From positions 28,317-92,316 of the forward strand of contig JBALTG010000002.1 in the NCBI GenBank assembly GCA_036964625.1: a DNA stretch of 64,000 nt. Direction: 5' to 3'. Under the pieces are notes generated by a model. It was not told the DNA's origin. It saw only the letters and a list, made by a program, of their open reading frames with translations, and searched no databases. This document shows positions 55,168 to 63,571 of the stretch, in pieces. Every line of letters starts with the position of its first letter. Within the stretch, counting starts at the first letter, position 1. The DNA comes from Motiliproteus sp036964625 (GTDB lineage: Bacteria > Pseudomonadota > Gammaproteobacteria > Pseudomonadales > Balneatricaceae). The position numbers and the translations under genes are program-made.

Positions 55168-55575
55168 TTAGATTTTTAGAGGCTTGTCATCCAATAAATT
55201 CCAGCTCTCGGAGAGGGGGTTGATGCTGACATTCGAATACTGAATCTCCCTGCTACCTACGGTTGCTGAAGCTTTGACCTTTGGAGTACCGTCGCTGCCA
55301 TTAGACAGTTTAGGTTCCTTCGTCGAGGTTAGTATGCCCCAGCTCTCGGACAGGGGGTTGAGCTCGCTAATTTCTTGGTGGTTAACCGGTACGCTCTTGG
55401 CCAGCTCGAGTTTTAAATCAGCTCTAGGAATTTTCGACAGCGTTCTTTGATGGTCCAGAATCTGCGCGCTGTAAACTTTTTTATCTTTTTCGTCGACAAT
55501 CGATGACCGTTCCGAAGCGTTTACCTGCGCAAACATGGCTATGCTTATGAAGGCGGCACAAAGAGGTGCTTTCAT
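55168..55575 (-). CDS. Secreted protein with repeated NPLSESW motif
   Basis: A 135-residue exported protein. The ATG at 55575 follows AAGGATC and starts a signal peptide (MKAPLCAAFISIAMFAQVNAS). Longer upstream frame residues are not signal-like. The mature protein contains ELNPLSESWGIL and, near the C-terminus, INPLSESWNLL, separated by a Lys/Ser/Thr-rich linker. I know of no family with this motif. The duplicated short motif suggests two equivalent binding sites or processing points. It is divergent from the diguanylate cyclase gene. Confidence 0.6.
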   Translation of the reverse strand: MKAPLCAAFISIAMFAQVNASERSSIVDEKDKKVYSAQILDHQRTLSKIPRADLKLELAKSVPVNHQEISELNPLSESWGILTSTKEPKLSNGSDGTPKVKASATVGSREIQYSNVSINPLSESWNLLDDKPLKI

Positions 55576-55806
55576 GGGTAATGATCCTTCTATTGCTGTT
55601 TCATTTGATAAGTTCATCGTATGGGTAAGGTTGACGGCGATCCAATGCTTGTATTACATATCCGATATAACTGGCATTCATATAAGATTATAACTAGTGC
55701 ATGATTCCAGCTATTCGATTTCCCACAGCCGTAGACACCTAGCATTACTCAAAATGGACAAGGATTCCTTCTAAAGACCATCAGCTGGCATCGTAAAGGG
55801 TGACCC

Positions 55807-57264
55807 TTGCATAAGCTACTTGCTGTCCCTGGTATCCAAATTCTGGTCCTTGGCGTTGGCGGGATCATCGCGCTATGGATACTGTCGCTATGGAATGAAC
55901 GCAATAACGATCTCAATCTGGCTCGGACAAATTCAACCTATGTCGCCGAACTGATGGGGGCTAATGTTCGCCGCTCGATAGATGACCTTACCGACCTGTT
56001 GTACGGTACCCGAAATATCGCTGAATTGGTTGCTAGCGTCGATATGCAGCTACTACAGAGTGAGGTGGCTTTTGATACGTTGGCGAACGGGATTTTAGCG
56101 CGTAAACCCTATATCCGGACGTTCTTTGTCATCTCCCAGGCGGGCATCATTCGGCACTGGAACCGAGAGGGGCACCGCCCCTCTGTGCTGGATAGAGATT
56201 ATGTACAATTCCATCTGGATAACCCCGACAGTAGCTTTTACATAGCCCCGCCGATCCGGTCCAAGCTGGATAATGACTGGATTGTCGTGGCTAGCCTGCC
56301 TATTCGAGCGGATACCGGTGAATTGAAGGCGATCGTTGCCGTGAGCATTGCGCCTGAGTTTTTTGCGCCCCGATTTCTTCAGGCCCCGATTCCCCGCGAC
56401 CTCGATCTTGGTATTTTAACTGCCGCAGGCGAGGTGATCTGGTCAAACACCCTCGAGACCGGATACCGCACTCTTCCTCCAAACGTACCTGATCTAGCCG
56501 GACAAGGCCTACATGGCAGTGGCAGTGTGATATTACGCTCGCACACCGATAACCGCCGCAAGTTGATCGGCTACCAGCAATTGGAGAACACACCTGTCCT
56601 GGTCGTCGCAGCGGTCTCCATAGACGCGATCCTTAGAGACTGGAGCATTCAGCTAGTAATTTCCGCTGTTGCTATCATCTTGCTCTTTGCGATCAGTCTG
56701 GTGGTCGGTCGCCGCTTGGTTGTCAATCATCAACGATTGCTCAAGCAGTACGATGAATTCGAACTGTTGGCGATGAGTGATCCTCTGACGGGGTTGCCCA
56801 ATCGTAGGCACCTCTGGCAACAAGCCGAACGGTTGATCGCTTCCGCCAAGCGCTACCAATTTTCGATAGCCGTCATCATGTTGGATATTGACCACTTCAA
56901 AAAGATTAATGATACCTATGGCCATGATGTTGGCGACGTTGTCATTAAGGCGCTCGCTGACTTGATTGATGAAACGGCTCGCGAGACCGATCTACCCTGC
57001 CGGCTGGGCGGGGAGGAATTTGCCATTGCTTTCTCGCACTCTGATACGCAACAAGCCACTGCCGTGGCTGAGCGCATCAGAGAAAAGGTCAAAACGTTGT
57101 CATTCGACAGCGACCAGGGCCGCTTTGGGATGACGGTCAGTATAGGGGTTACGGCACTGACAGACAGTCTTGACGATGCCTTAAAGAAGGCGGACGAAGC
57201 GCTCTATATCGCCAAAAACAGTGGCCGGGATCGGGTGGTCTGTACTGACCTCGTCGGCCATTGA
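55807..57264 (+). CDS. Membrane diguanylate cyclase with periplasmic Cache sensor
   Basis: Makes cyclic di-GMP. A 485-residue protein: TM1 at about 8-28, a periplasmic double-Cache region (IRTFFVISQAGIIRHWNREG; DRDYVQFHLDNPDSSFYIAPPI), TM2 at about 278-298, then the GGDEF domain beginning SDPLTGLPNRRHLWQQA. The active site reads GGEEF at about 401-405, a functional variant. RETD five residues earlier fits the product-inhibition I-site (RxxD). DIDHFKKINDTYGHDVGD is present. The start is a TTG with AAAGGGTG upstream. No phosphodiesterase domain. Confidence 0.93.
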   Translation: MHKLLAVPGIQILVLGVGGIIALWILSLWNERNNDLNLARTNSTYVAELMGANVRRSIDDLTDLLYGTRNIAELVASVDMQLLQSEVAFDTLANGILARKPYIRTFFVISQAGIIRHWNREGHRPSVLDRDYVQFHLDNPDSSFYIAPPIRSKLDNDWIVVASLPIRADTGELKAIVAVSIAPEFFAPRFLQAPIPRDLDLGILTAAGEVIWSNTLETGYRTLPPNVPDLAGQGLHGSGSVILRSHTDNRRKLIGYQQLENTPVLVVAAVSIDAILRDWSIQLVISAVAIILLFAISLVVGRRLVVNHQRLLKQYDEFELLAMSDPLTGLPNRRHLWQQAERLIASAKRYQFSIAVIMLDIDHFKKINDTYGHDVGDVVIKALADLIDETARETDLPCRLGGEEFAIAFSHSDTQQATAVAERIREKVKTLSFDSDQGRFGMTVSIGVTALTDSLDDALKKADEALYIAKNSGRDRVVCTDLVGH

Positions 57265-57378
57265 GGCTCCTTGCATGCCATCCCTGCTATTTATATGCGC
57301 TGCGGCGTGGCGTTATCTAAACTCTATTGAGTTGTTGGTTATGTCGATGAAATAGTCACCGTTTGAGAGGAGTTGTGT

Positions 57379-57651
57379 ATGAGTGAGCTAAAACCCGATG
57401 CTGAAGTCATCAGCGTATTAATAGAACGCTTCAATAAACAGCGTTTACCACGTGCCATGGGAATCAAACAGCGGCTTGACCAAGGAGAAAAGCTAAGCGA
57501 TGCGGATATGACGTTTCTCGAGCATGTATTGGCCGATGCCCGAAAACTCCAGCCAATGGTAGAAAGGCATCCAGAACACCAGCAGTTGGTCGTTAAAGCC
57601 ATCTCGCTATACCAGGAGATCGTGGCAAAAGCGGCAGAAAATGAAACCTAG
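57379..57651 (+). CDS. Small helical protein downstream of the diguanylate cyclase
   Basis: A 90-residue cytoplasmic protein of unknown function. The ATG at 57379 has GAGGAG six bases upstream; a TTG two codons earlier overlaps that site. It is predicted to be mostly helical and charged: IERFNKQRLPRAMGIKQRL, DADMTFLEHVLADARKL, ending KAAENET. No known domain is recognised. It lies 114 bases after the cyclase gene and 36 before a LysR gene. Confidence 0.65.
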   Translation: MSELKPDAEVISVLIERFNKQRLPRAMGIKQRLDQGEKLSDADMTFLEHVLADARKLQPMVERHPEHQQLVVKAISLYQEIVAKAAENET

Positions 57652-57687
57652 GCCTGGGTCAATCAATACAAGGACAAGGATGATGGC

Positions 57688-58615
57688 TTGAATCCAGATG
57701 AGTTAAAACATATCGATCTCAATCTGCTTGTTGCGTTTAATGCGTTGATGGATGAGCGCAACGTGTCGCGTGCCGCCGAACGCATGCAGGTGACACAGCC
57801 TGCCATGAGTCGCACTTTGCAACGCCTGCGTGATCTGTTCCAAGATCCGTTGTTTATCCGCACCCCTAAGGGGCTGGATCCGACCGCACGGAGCCTGGAG
57901 CTGCGCCAGCCGGTTACTATGGCACTGGGTCAACTGATAACGCTGCTGACTCCTTCCGAGCTGAATCCAGCCACACTTGATCGCACTTTTACGTTGGCTA
58001 TGGCCGATCCGTTTGCCGCATTATTAACCCCCCCCACTGGTACAAAAGCTAGAGCAGCTCGCCCCCAAGGTCAGGATCCGACTGAGGGGATATACCGGCG
58101 ACAGCATGGTATCGTTGACCAATGGCACGGTTGATTTCGTCGCTGGGCTGATCACCGATAACCTTCCGGTGGGCGTACATGGCAGGCAGTTGCTAAGAGA
58201 CAATGTAGTCTGTCTGATGCGCCGCAATCACCCTCTTGCAAACAAGAATGTACTAACTCTGGAAGAACTGCTGGCCTACGATCATCTCAAACCCTGGTTT
58301 AAAGGTATCAATGACAAGGGGCCGTTAGATACCCAGCTGAAGAAGATGGACGTTGGCCGCTTCATAAGGGTGGAGACACCCTATCTTCTGACTATCATTC
58401 GAACTTTGCTGTGCACCGATACTATCTGTCTGGGGATGGCAAGCTGGCTGCCGGCGTTTGGAACCGATGATCTGGCCAGCGTTGCTGTGCCGGATCTTTT
58501 TGACCAAAGTTTTGCTGAAGTACACTTGCTATGGGATGAACGAAACCATAATGACCCAGCAAGTCAGTGGTTTCGACAGTTGCTGGTGGATATAGCCGTA
58601 GAACAGGGTGGATGA
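57688..58615 (+). pseudogene. LysR-family regulator with one-base frameshift at a C8 tract
   Basis: Third LysR copy. The TTG start at 57688 follows AAGGA, as in the other copies. The first 115 codons are intact through LDRTFTLAMADPFAALLTP. At the run of eight C (58028-58035) the frame shifts. With seven C it would read LLTPPLVQKLEQLAPKVRIRLRGYTGD and continue without interruption to 58615, including YDHLKPWFKGINDKG. This is the only lesion found. It may be a recent mutation, a phase-variable tract, or a base-calling error. If the tract slips, the gene is functional. A small Gln-rich protein gene (58963) follows. Confidence 0.85.
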
Positions 58616-58962
58616 AAGAGACGGGGCTGAAAGAAAGGGTGCGGAAAGCGCCGATTAACTGTCCTGGTTGTTGGAATCTTCGAGTTGGGAGTTAGGGTCG
58701 AGATGTAGCCGCGCCAAATCACAGCTCATGGCATATTCTTAAAAACAGTCTCGTTGTTAAGCGAGGCTTAGCACAACCACCGATTATTACCCGCCTCTAA
58801 CCATATCGCGTTATAATTCTTCTGAATACCACGCACTAATCTTTTGATCTTGCCCTGCCTGAAATCAATCGTGATATATCGTGTATACCGCCGATGGTAT
58901 TAGAACCAGGCGACTCCGATCCTTATCCTTAGCACATAGCTTTAGGACCCAAGGAAAGAGCG
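58616..58962. other. Intergenic region between LysR copy 3 and the small Gln-rich gene
   Basis: About 350 bases. AT-rich strings (ATATCGCGTTATAATTCTTC near 58805) could be promoter elements; TATAAT at about 58811 fits a -10. A ribosome site AAGGAAAGAG stands before 58963. No hairpin with a T-run was seen. Confidence 0.4.
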
Positions 58963-59448
58963 ATGATTACTACAACGACTATGCGTGTGACTCAGCCGAT
59001 ATCCAGCTCCATCATCAATAAAGCCGGTAGTGCTGCTCAACGGAATGTGGTCCCGGCAACGACCGATCCGTCACTGCAGACCCCCGAGGATGTTAACCGG
59101 GCTGTGGATCAGGCAGAGCAACGGGTCAATCAGGCTAATGAGGCTCGTGAGCTGGATCAACGGAGGCAAAGATCAAACGTTGTCCAGATTAACGCGCAAC
59201 GCAATCAACAAACGCAGCAGGAACTTTATGCTTCGATTGTTTCTGATAGCGAAATCTCAACCGGGGGAAACAGCACGACCGCGCAACAGATTAGCAGCTT
59301 TGCTCAGCCCTTCCATACCTACAAGGTGGCGCAAACGGCCGGTCAAATCGATCGGCAAGAGACCGATCTGCAGGCTGAATTACAATCGAGAATTGAGGAA
59401 TCGATAGGCGAGGGTAGACCGCAATCTAGGTTTGACATTTATGTCTGA
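58963..59448 (+). CDS. Glutamine-rich helical protein, paralogue of 12274
   Basis: A 161-residue protein with no signal peptide or membrane segment. Shared blocks with 12274-12633: NVVPATTDPSLQTPEDVNR, AEQRVNQANEARELDQRRQ and VQINAQRNQQTQQELYASI. The C-terminal part, absent or altered in the other copy, reads FAQPFHTYKVAQTAGQIDRQETDLQAELQSRIEE and looks like a coiled coil. Function unknown. The arrangement downstream of a LysR gene is the same in both places. Confidence 0.7.
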   Translation: MITTTTMRVTQPISSSIINKAGSAAQRNVVPATTDPSLQTPEDVNRAVDQAEQRVNQANEARELDQRRQRSNVVQINAQRNQQTQQELYASIVSDSEISTGGNSTTAQQISSFAQPFHTYKVAQTAGQIDRQETDLQAELQSRIEESIGEGRPQSRFDIYV

Positions 59449-59624
59449 CTGAATCACTGAGGATACCCGCTAACTGACGGTTCAGCGCCACTGTAAGACC
59501 GAACCATAGTGGCAATGGAAAAGTCGGCAACGCATAAAAGCAGGCACGAATAACCGACTGCTATGCCCGATCGATAATCAAACCTGCCCATTGTATTGGG
59601 GCTGTAGTTACGAGGGTTCTAACC

Positions 59625-59903
59625 ATGGCTTTTTCACCACTCGTTAGACATTTTGGAGATGATTTGGAGCACCTTATCTGGAGAAGTGAAGTCCATCATT
59701 TCTCCAGTACGGAGATCTACCATCACTTCCAAGTAATGCAAAATACATATAGTTCTTTGGTGCAGCAAGAAGCTGAGGAGCACGAGTTGAAGTGTGCCAT
59801 AAGGCACGGGCTGAAGGTGATCGAAAAATTAGCTCAAAGACATCAATATTTTTTGAATTCAGAATTGACGCCAGAACTAAGCGCCAACCACCCCGCTATC
59901 TGA
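59625..59903 (+). CDS. Small hypothetical protein, 92 aa
   Basis: GAGGGTTC precedes the ATG. The protein is histidine-rich at the start (EHLIWRSEVHHFSSTEIYHHFQ) and helical, with EEHELKCAIRHGLKVIEKLAQRH. No signal peptide or known family. It stands among small genes of unknown function. Confidence 0.5.
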   Translation: MAFSPLVRHFGDDLEHLIWRSEVHHFSSTEIYHHFQVMQNTYSSLVQQEAEEHELKCAIRHGLKVIEKLAQRHQYFLNSELTPELSANHPAI

Positions 59904-60033
59904 CGGACCCTAGCCGCATAAATATTGGTTATTCTAGAAGACAGCTTGAAATGCTACGGGTTAACTGAACAAGGAACGGCAAGGAATCCTGTTAATAAAT
60001 AGATGTCGAATCGGCTTAAAAGAATAATTTAGC

Positions 60034-60462
60034 ATGTTATTTCAATCGGGAATAATGCTGCTATTCGCGCTAACTGTGATCGGCTGTTCATCATCTATGT
60101 CAATGCCGTTGGTTGAGCAGTCGTCTGAACCGTCGGTGATAGCAGTTCGCAACAGTACCACAGAACATATCCAGCAGGTTTCATTCTTCAGCTCAAGTAG
60201 TGGTAACAATGCGGCACGAGGCGGTTTAATTTCGCCCCTACCTATAGGGGTCATGCAGTCCATCGGTCGTGGAAGCAGAGCACCTATGTTGCCATCCCAA
60301 GTGCTCATAAGCTGGGTTAATGCGCAAGGGCGGACGATCAATCGGGTTATTTCCATCGAGGATCTGCTGAACCTTTCAACGGGGGAGGCAAAAGAGGTCT
60401 TAGTATTCGAAATTCTGAACAATGATCAGGTGCAGGTAAGTCTTGAGCAACACGTTGACTAG
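60034..60462 (+). CDS. Small lipoprotein, paralogue of 49126
   Basis: A 142-residue lipoprotein with lipobox VIGC. It shares VIAVRNST, IQQVSFFSSSSGNNAARGGLISPLPIGVMQSIGRGSRAP, ISWVNAQGRTINRVISIEDLL and EVLVFEILNNDQVQVSLE with the protein at 49126-49539. Upstream ribosome site is weak. It is followed by the secreted paralogue at 60653, so this end of the window collects second copies of small envelope proteins whose twins are found at 41-49.5 kb. Confidence 0.7.
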   Translation: MLFQSGIMLLFALTVIGCSSSMSMPLVEQSSEPSVIAVRNSTTEHIQQVSFFSSSSGNNAARGGLISPLPIGVMQSIGRGSRAPMLPSQVLISWVNAQGRTINRVISIEDLLNLSTGEAKEVLVFEILNNDQVQVSLEQHVD

Positions 60463-60652
60463 GTAGAATACCTGGAAATGAGCCTTACAGCCGGGCACTT
60501 GTCAAAAATCCAGGCGACAGCTTGTTGCCAGGACCTGTCCCGTTGGGCCTTGCATGGTCATAGCGCCATTTAAACAATCGATTGCAGCTTCATGTGTCAA
60601 AAAAAATCGACTATGATTAGTTGGCAACAGAACTCCATCATCGAGAAGCGTT

Positions 60653-61039
60653 ATGTATAGAAAAAACACTGGCTTAGAAAACGTTATATATCGAGCCCTT
60701 ATAGGGTTCCTGTGGGTGGTTTTCGCACCGCTCGCGCAGGCTAATAACACTCAATGCAGCGTGTTATTAGAGGGAATAGATCGTTGGCCAGAGTCTAGCG
60801 TCGCTTATGTGCAGACGGCTAGAAAATACATGGATCCCCACATTCGTGACAAGTTGGACGGTGTTAATACACAACGCAAAATCTCAAAAACACTCGCAAG
60901 AAAAATTGCCAATCTCTATTACCATATGTTGGTAACGGCGTGCCGGGAATCCCCAGATAAATATACCTATACGGCGTCCAAACAGGCGGCACAAGAAACG
61001 CGGGCATTGGTGCAGGAGTACTTAGGTGATCGCGGTTAA
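60653..61039 (+). CDS. Small secreted protein, paralogue of 41432
   Basis: A 128-residue exported protein. The leader is MYRKNTGLENVIYRALIGFLWVVFAPLAQA. The mature part mirrors 41432-41809: QCSVLLEGIDRWPESSVAYVQTARKYMDP, KLDGVNTQRKISKTLARKIANLYYHMLVTAC, YTYTAS and a GDRG end, with both cysteines kept. The last four bases overlap the end of the convergent protease gene. Function unknown. Confidence 0.7.
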   Translation: MYRKNTGLENVIYRALIGFLWVVFAPLAQANNTQCSVLLEGIDRWPESSVAYVQTARKYMDPHIRDKLDGVNTQRKISKTLARKIANLYYHMLVTACRESPDKYTYTASKQAAQETRALVQEYLGDRG

Positions 61040-62055
61040 GGTTTTTCTGCTTCCAGTATGACTTTTTTGCCGCCACGCATCACACTCAGCTGGAGCATCT
61101 CACCCGATGCAACACCTTGCATATAGTCCTTGGCGCGTTGTAAACCCTTGCGAGTGAGATAGAAGTCGTCACCGCCAATTTCGATGATGATATCTCCGCC
61201 CAGTAGGAATTCGATGTCTTGAACTTTTACTGGGATGCTGCCGGCACGCAAATTCAGCGCATCGCCCAAGGAGTCTTTCGCTACGCTCTGCACCAATAAG
61301 CCTTGAAATGTTGGGATATTCAGTGCTTTAGCCAGCTTCCCCTTTAACGGCACAAAGTCGACGCCTAACCATATCGGACTGTCTTCGAGCAGCACCCGCT
61401 TGGCCATATTGATGCTGGCAGTAAAGCCCAAGCCTTCGTGACCACCGCTTTTACTGCGGATATGGCTGACGATGCCTATCAACTTACCGTCGGTGTTGAA
61501 CATCGGTCCGCCGGAGTTGCCCTGATTGACGGCAGCATCGGTCTGTAAGAACTCGACGTCGACCAGCGCATCGTCACCTGCTTCGATACGCCGACCGCTC
61601 AAATGGCCCACGGTCAGCGTATGTTCTAAACCATAGGGGGTGCCAATTAGAAACACCTCTTCACCGATGTCGACTCTGTCGGAGTCCCAGGGTTTGACGA
61701 AGTGTAACTCCTTTGGCGGGGCATCGATTTTGATCAGTGCCAAATCGGTGAGCTTACTACTGGATATCACCCGTCCCGGGTAGGTTGTATTGTTGGTTAG
61801 CTTGATACTGATCTTGTCGGCGTTTTCTACTACGTGGGCGGCCGTCATGATATGGCCCTCATCAGAGATAATAACGCCAGAACCCAGACTGCCAGCACTG
61901 ACTTTTGTGCTGCCTTGACGGGTGTTCTGCACGACGGTCGAGACCGTTGTGATGACGACTACGGCCGGGTCTACTTTGGCAAATAGTTTGCTGTAGTCCT
62001 TGGCTTCTAAGTTGAAGCTCAGTGCGGCCAATAGCAGCATTAACGTGACTCTCAT
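61036..62055 (-). CDS. Trypsin-like periplasmic serine protease, Deg/HtrA type, one PDZ
   Basis: A 339-residue exported protease for quality control or regulated cleavage in the envelope. Signal peptide MRVTLMLLLAALSFNLEA. The catalytic triad is His74 (TAAHVV), Asp104 (LTDLALI) and Ser181 (QGNSGGP). The residues after the serine (MFNTDGKLIGIVSHI) are typical. One PDZ-like domain follows (LAKALNIPTFQGLLVQSVAKDS, GGDIIIEIGGDDF). This is shorter than two-PDZ DegP and resembles DegS without an anchor. It is convergent with the small secreted gene. Confidence 0.93.
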   Translation of the reverse strand: MRVTLMLLLAALSFNLEAKDYSKLFAKVDPAVVVITTVSTVVQNTRQGSTKVSAGSLGSGVIISDEGHIMTAAHVVENADKISIKLTNNTTYPGRVISSSKLTDLALIKIDAPPKELHFVKPWDSDRVDIGEEVFLIGTPYGLEHTLTVGHLSGRRIEAGDDALVDVEFLQTDAAVNQGNSGGPMFNTDGKLIGIVSHIRSKSGGHEGLGFTASINMAKRVLLEDSPIWLGVDFVPLKGKLAKALNIPTFQGLLVQSVAKDSLGDALNLRAGSIPVKVQDIEFLLGGDIIIEIGGDDFYLTRKGLQRAKDYMQGVASGEMLQLSVMRGGKKVILEAEKP

Positions 62056-62199
62056 GGCGGACTCCGATCACTTGAAGGCAAGATGGGCTTGTCTAATCTA
62101 TTCGGGGCACCTTATAAAGCCGGATCGAATCAATAGTTGCTGGCCGAGATCGTCAACCTCCGATGGTTGGCAACAACATCTGTTAGCATAGTCTCACTA

Positions 62200-62421
62200 T
62201 TAGCCAACGATCTTATAGCCGACCTCGACCGAGCCATCTACCGGACGATCGGTGCCGACTCCGAAGCTTGAGCGGATATAGACACTGCGGCCTTTCAACT
62301 CCGTCCATTTACTCATCATCCAACCAATTTCAAAATCGGCGATGGCAAACTCAATATTGGTTTCATTGTCGATGGCAATCGGTGGTTTGGTAAAGAACGA
62401 GGACGGCTTATCCTTGGCCAT
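62200..62421 (-). CDS. Small hypothetical protein, 73 aa
   Basis: The ATG at 62421 is preferred, since GGTGGAGACAGG stands immediately upstream. The frame extends further back to 62469 without support. The protein is AIDNETNIEFAIADFEIGWMMSKW, then KGRSVYIRSSFGVGTDRPVDGSVEVGYKIVG. It has no signal peptide. No family is recognised. The intergenic gap to the protease gene carries no other feature. Confidence 0.5.
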   Translation of the reverse strand: MAKDKPSSFFTKPPIAIDNETNIEFAIADFEIGWMMSKWTELKGRSVYIRSSFGVGTDRPVDGSVEVGYKIVG

Positions 62422-62549
62422 CCTGTCTCCACCAAGCTGTTTCAGCATGGTTAGAACAGGAAAAAACACAAATCAAACGCTACGATATTCAAGCTCACGA
62501 ACTACTGCCTTAAAAAAGTAGAACCTCATTCGCTTTAAGGCGTAAGAAG

Positions 62550-62575
62550 AAAAATCCTCCGAGGAGGTTTCTCAA
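62550..62575 (-). terminator. Possible terminator after the MipA/OmpV gene
   Basis: On the minus strand AAACCTC, CTCG loop, GAGGA then TTTTTCTTC. The stem is only four to five G/C-rich pairs, but the following T-run fits an intrinsic terminator just beyond the stop at 62592. Confidence 0.45.
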
Positions 62576-62591
62576 TTTGAAACATCACGGG

Positions 62592-63350
62592 TCAGAACGT
62601 ATAGGTTAAACCGATAAGCGCCGTAGTACCTGAATCTTCAGTCACACCCGGCGCATCAGAAATCTCATCGCCATAGGATGATGCCATCACCGCCCCCATT
62701 ACCGTCCATTGCGCGGCTACTTTATAAGTTCCCAGCAACCCAAGAGATGCGATAGTAGAGCTGTCACCGGTATCAGAATTGGCGTAATAGAAGTAGTCAA
62801 CAGCATCCTCCGATAGCGCTTCAACTTTAGCAAAACCTGTCAAACTGCCAGTTTTATTAGCAATGAATGTGTAATTGGCTTGCAAGCGTGCTTCACCGCC
62901 ACTGTCATCTTCTGAAGAACCGAGTAACGAAGCATTAAGGCTAAACATGCCTGATTTCCATTTAGCTCTGATACCCGCCAAAGCTGTATCATCAACCTCT
63001 AACAAAGGGTTCGGACCGTCACCTTTGTCATAACCCTTACGGGGCGTAGCGACCAGACCAATCCGAAAACCAGTGTTTTCTGGCTTCCACAGCCAAGCAC
63101 CCAATTTATTGAACTCAAAATAAAACGTGTCGTTATAACTCACATTGATCAGAGGCACTCCGTTTGTTTCTGTGTCATCCACTCCTGGAAAAGTCTGAGC
63201 ATTTATTGCTCCAACTCCCAATTGGACTTTCCAACCCCCTGCTGCATCACCACTGGGTGCGGATATATCGCCAATGTTACCAACGACACCTGAGCCAGCG
63301 AACGCAGTCCCGGAAACAAAGAACACTGTTGCTACGGTCAATCTTTTCAT
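62592..63350 (-). CDS. MipA/OmpV-type outer membrane protein
   Basis: A 252-residue outer-membrane beta-barrel. The signal peptide is MKRLTVATVFFVSGTAFA. The mature part shows alternating strands: WKVQLGVGAINAQTFPGVDDTETNGVPLINVSYNDTFYFEFNKLG at the N-terminus and the final ALIGLTYTF, with the C-terminal phenylalanine needed for barrel assembly. The GVGAI and DDTE elements are typical of the MipA/OmpV family, which includes scaffolds and porins. An AGGTGATCACCT palindrome lies upstream. Confidence 0.85.
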   Translation of the reverse strand: MKRLTVATVFFVSGTAFAGSGVVGNIGDISAPSGDAAGGWKVQLGVGAINAQTFPGVDDTETNGVPLINVSYNDTFYFEFNKLGAWLWKPENTGFRIGLVATPRKGYDKGDGPNPLLEVDDTALAGIRAKWKSGMFSLNASLLGSSEDDSGGEARLQANYTFIANKTGSLTGFAKVEALSEDAVDYFYYANSDTGDSSTIASLGLLGTYKVAAQWTVMGAVMASSYGDEISDAPGVTEDSGTTALIGLTYTF

Positions 63351-63403
63351 CGCATATTCCTTAAAAACGAAAACCTGAAGACCCCGCTACTACCCCCTCA
63401 TTA

Positions 63404-63415
63404 AGGTGATCACCT
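63404..63415. promoter_or_regulatory. Perfect 12-bp palindrome upstream of the MipA/OmpV-type gene
   Basis: AGGTGATCACCT, centred about 60 bases before the start codon at 63350, within a likely promoter region. A fully symmetric 12-mer in this position is a good operator candidate. The cognate regulator is not known. Confidence 0.4.
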
Positions 63416-63571
63416 CACCGGTAACAACGGAAAGGCAGCAGCATAGAGATCCCTCTTAAGCTTCTGCTCAAGAATAGAACAACATCACGGATTTTGCTTG
63501 CGAGTTATTAATTTTCAACTTAATTTTAATTACCACGCCGGAAATTCACATAATAAGAGCGACACTTTTGG

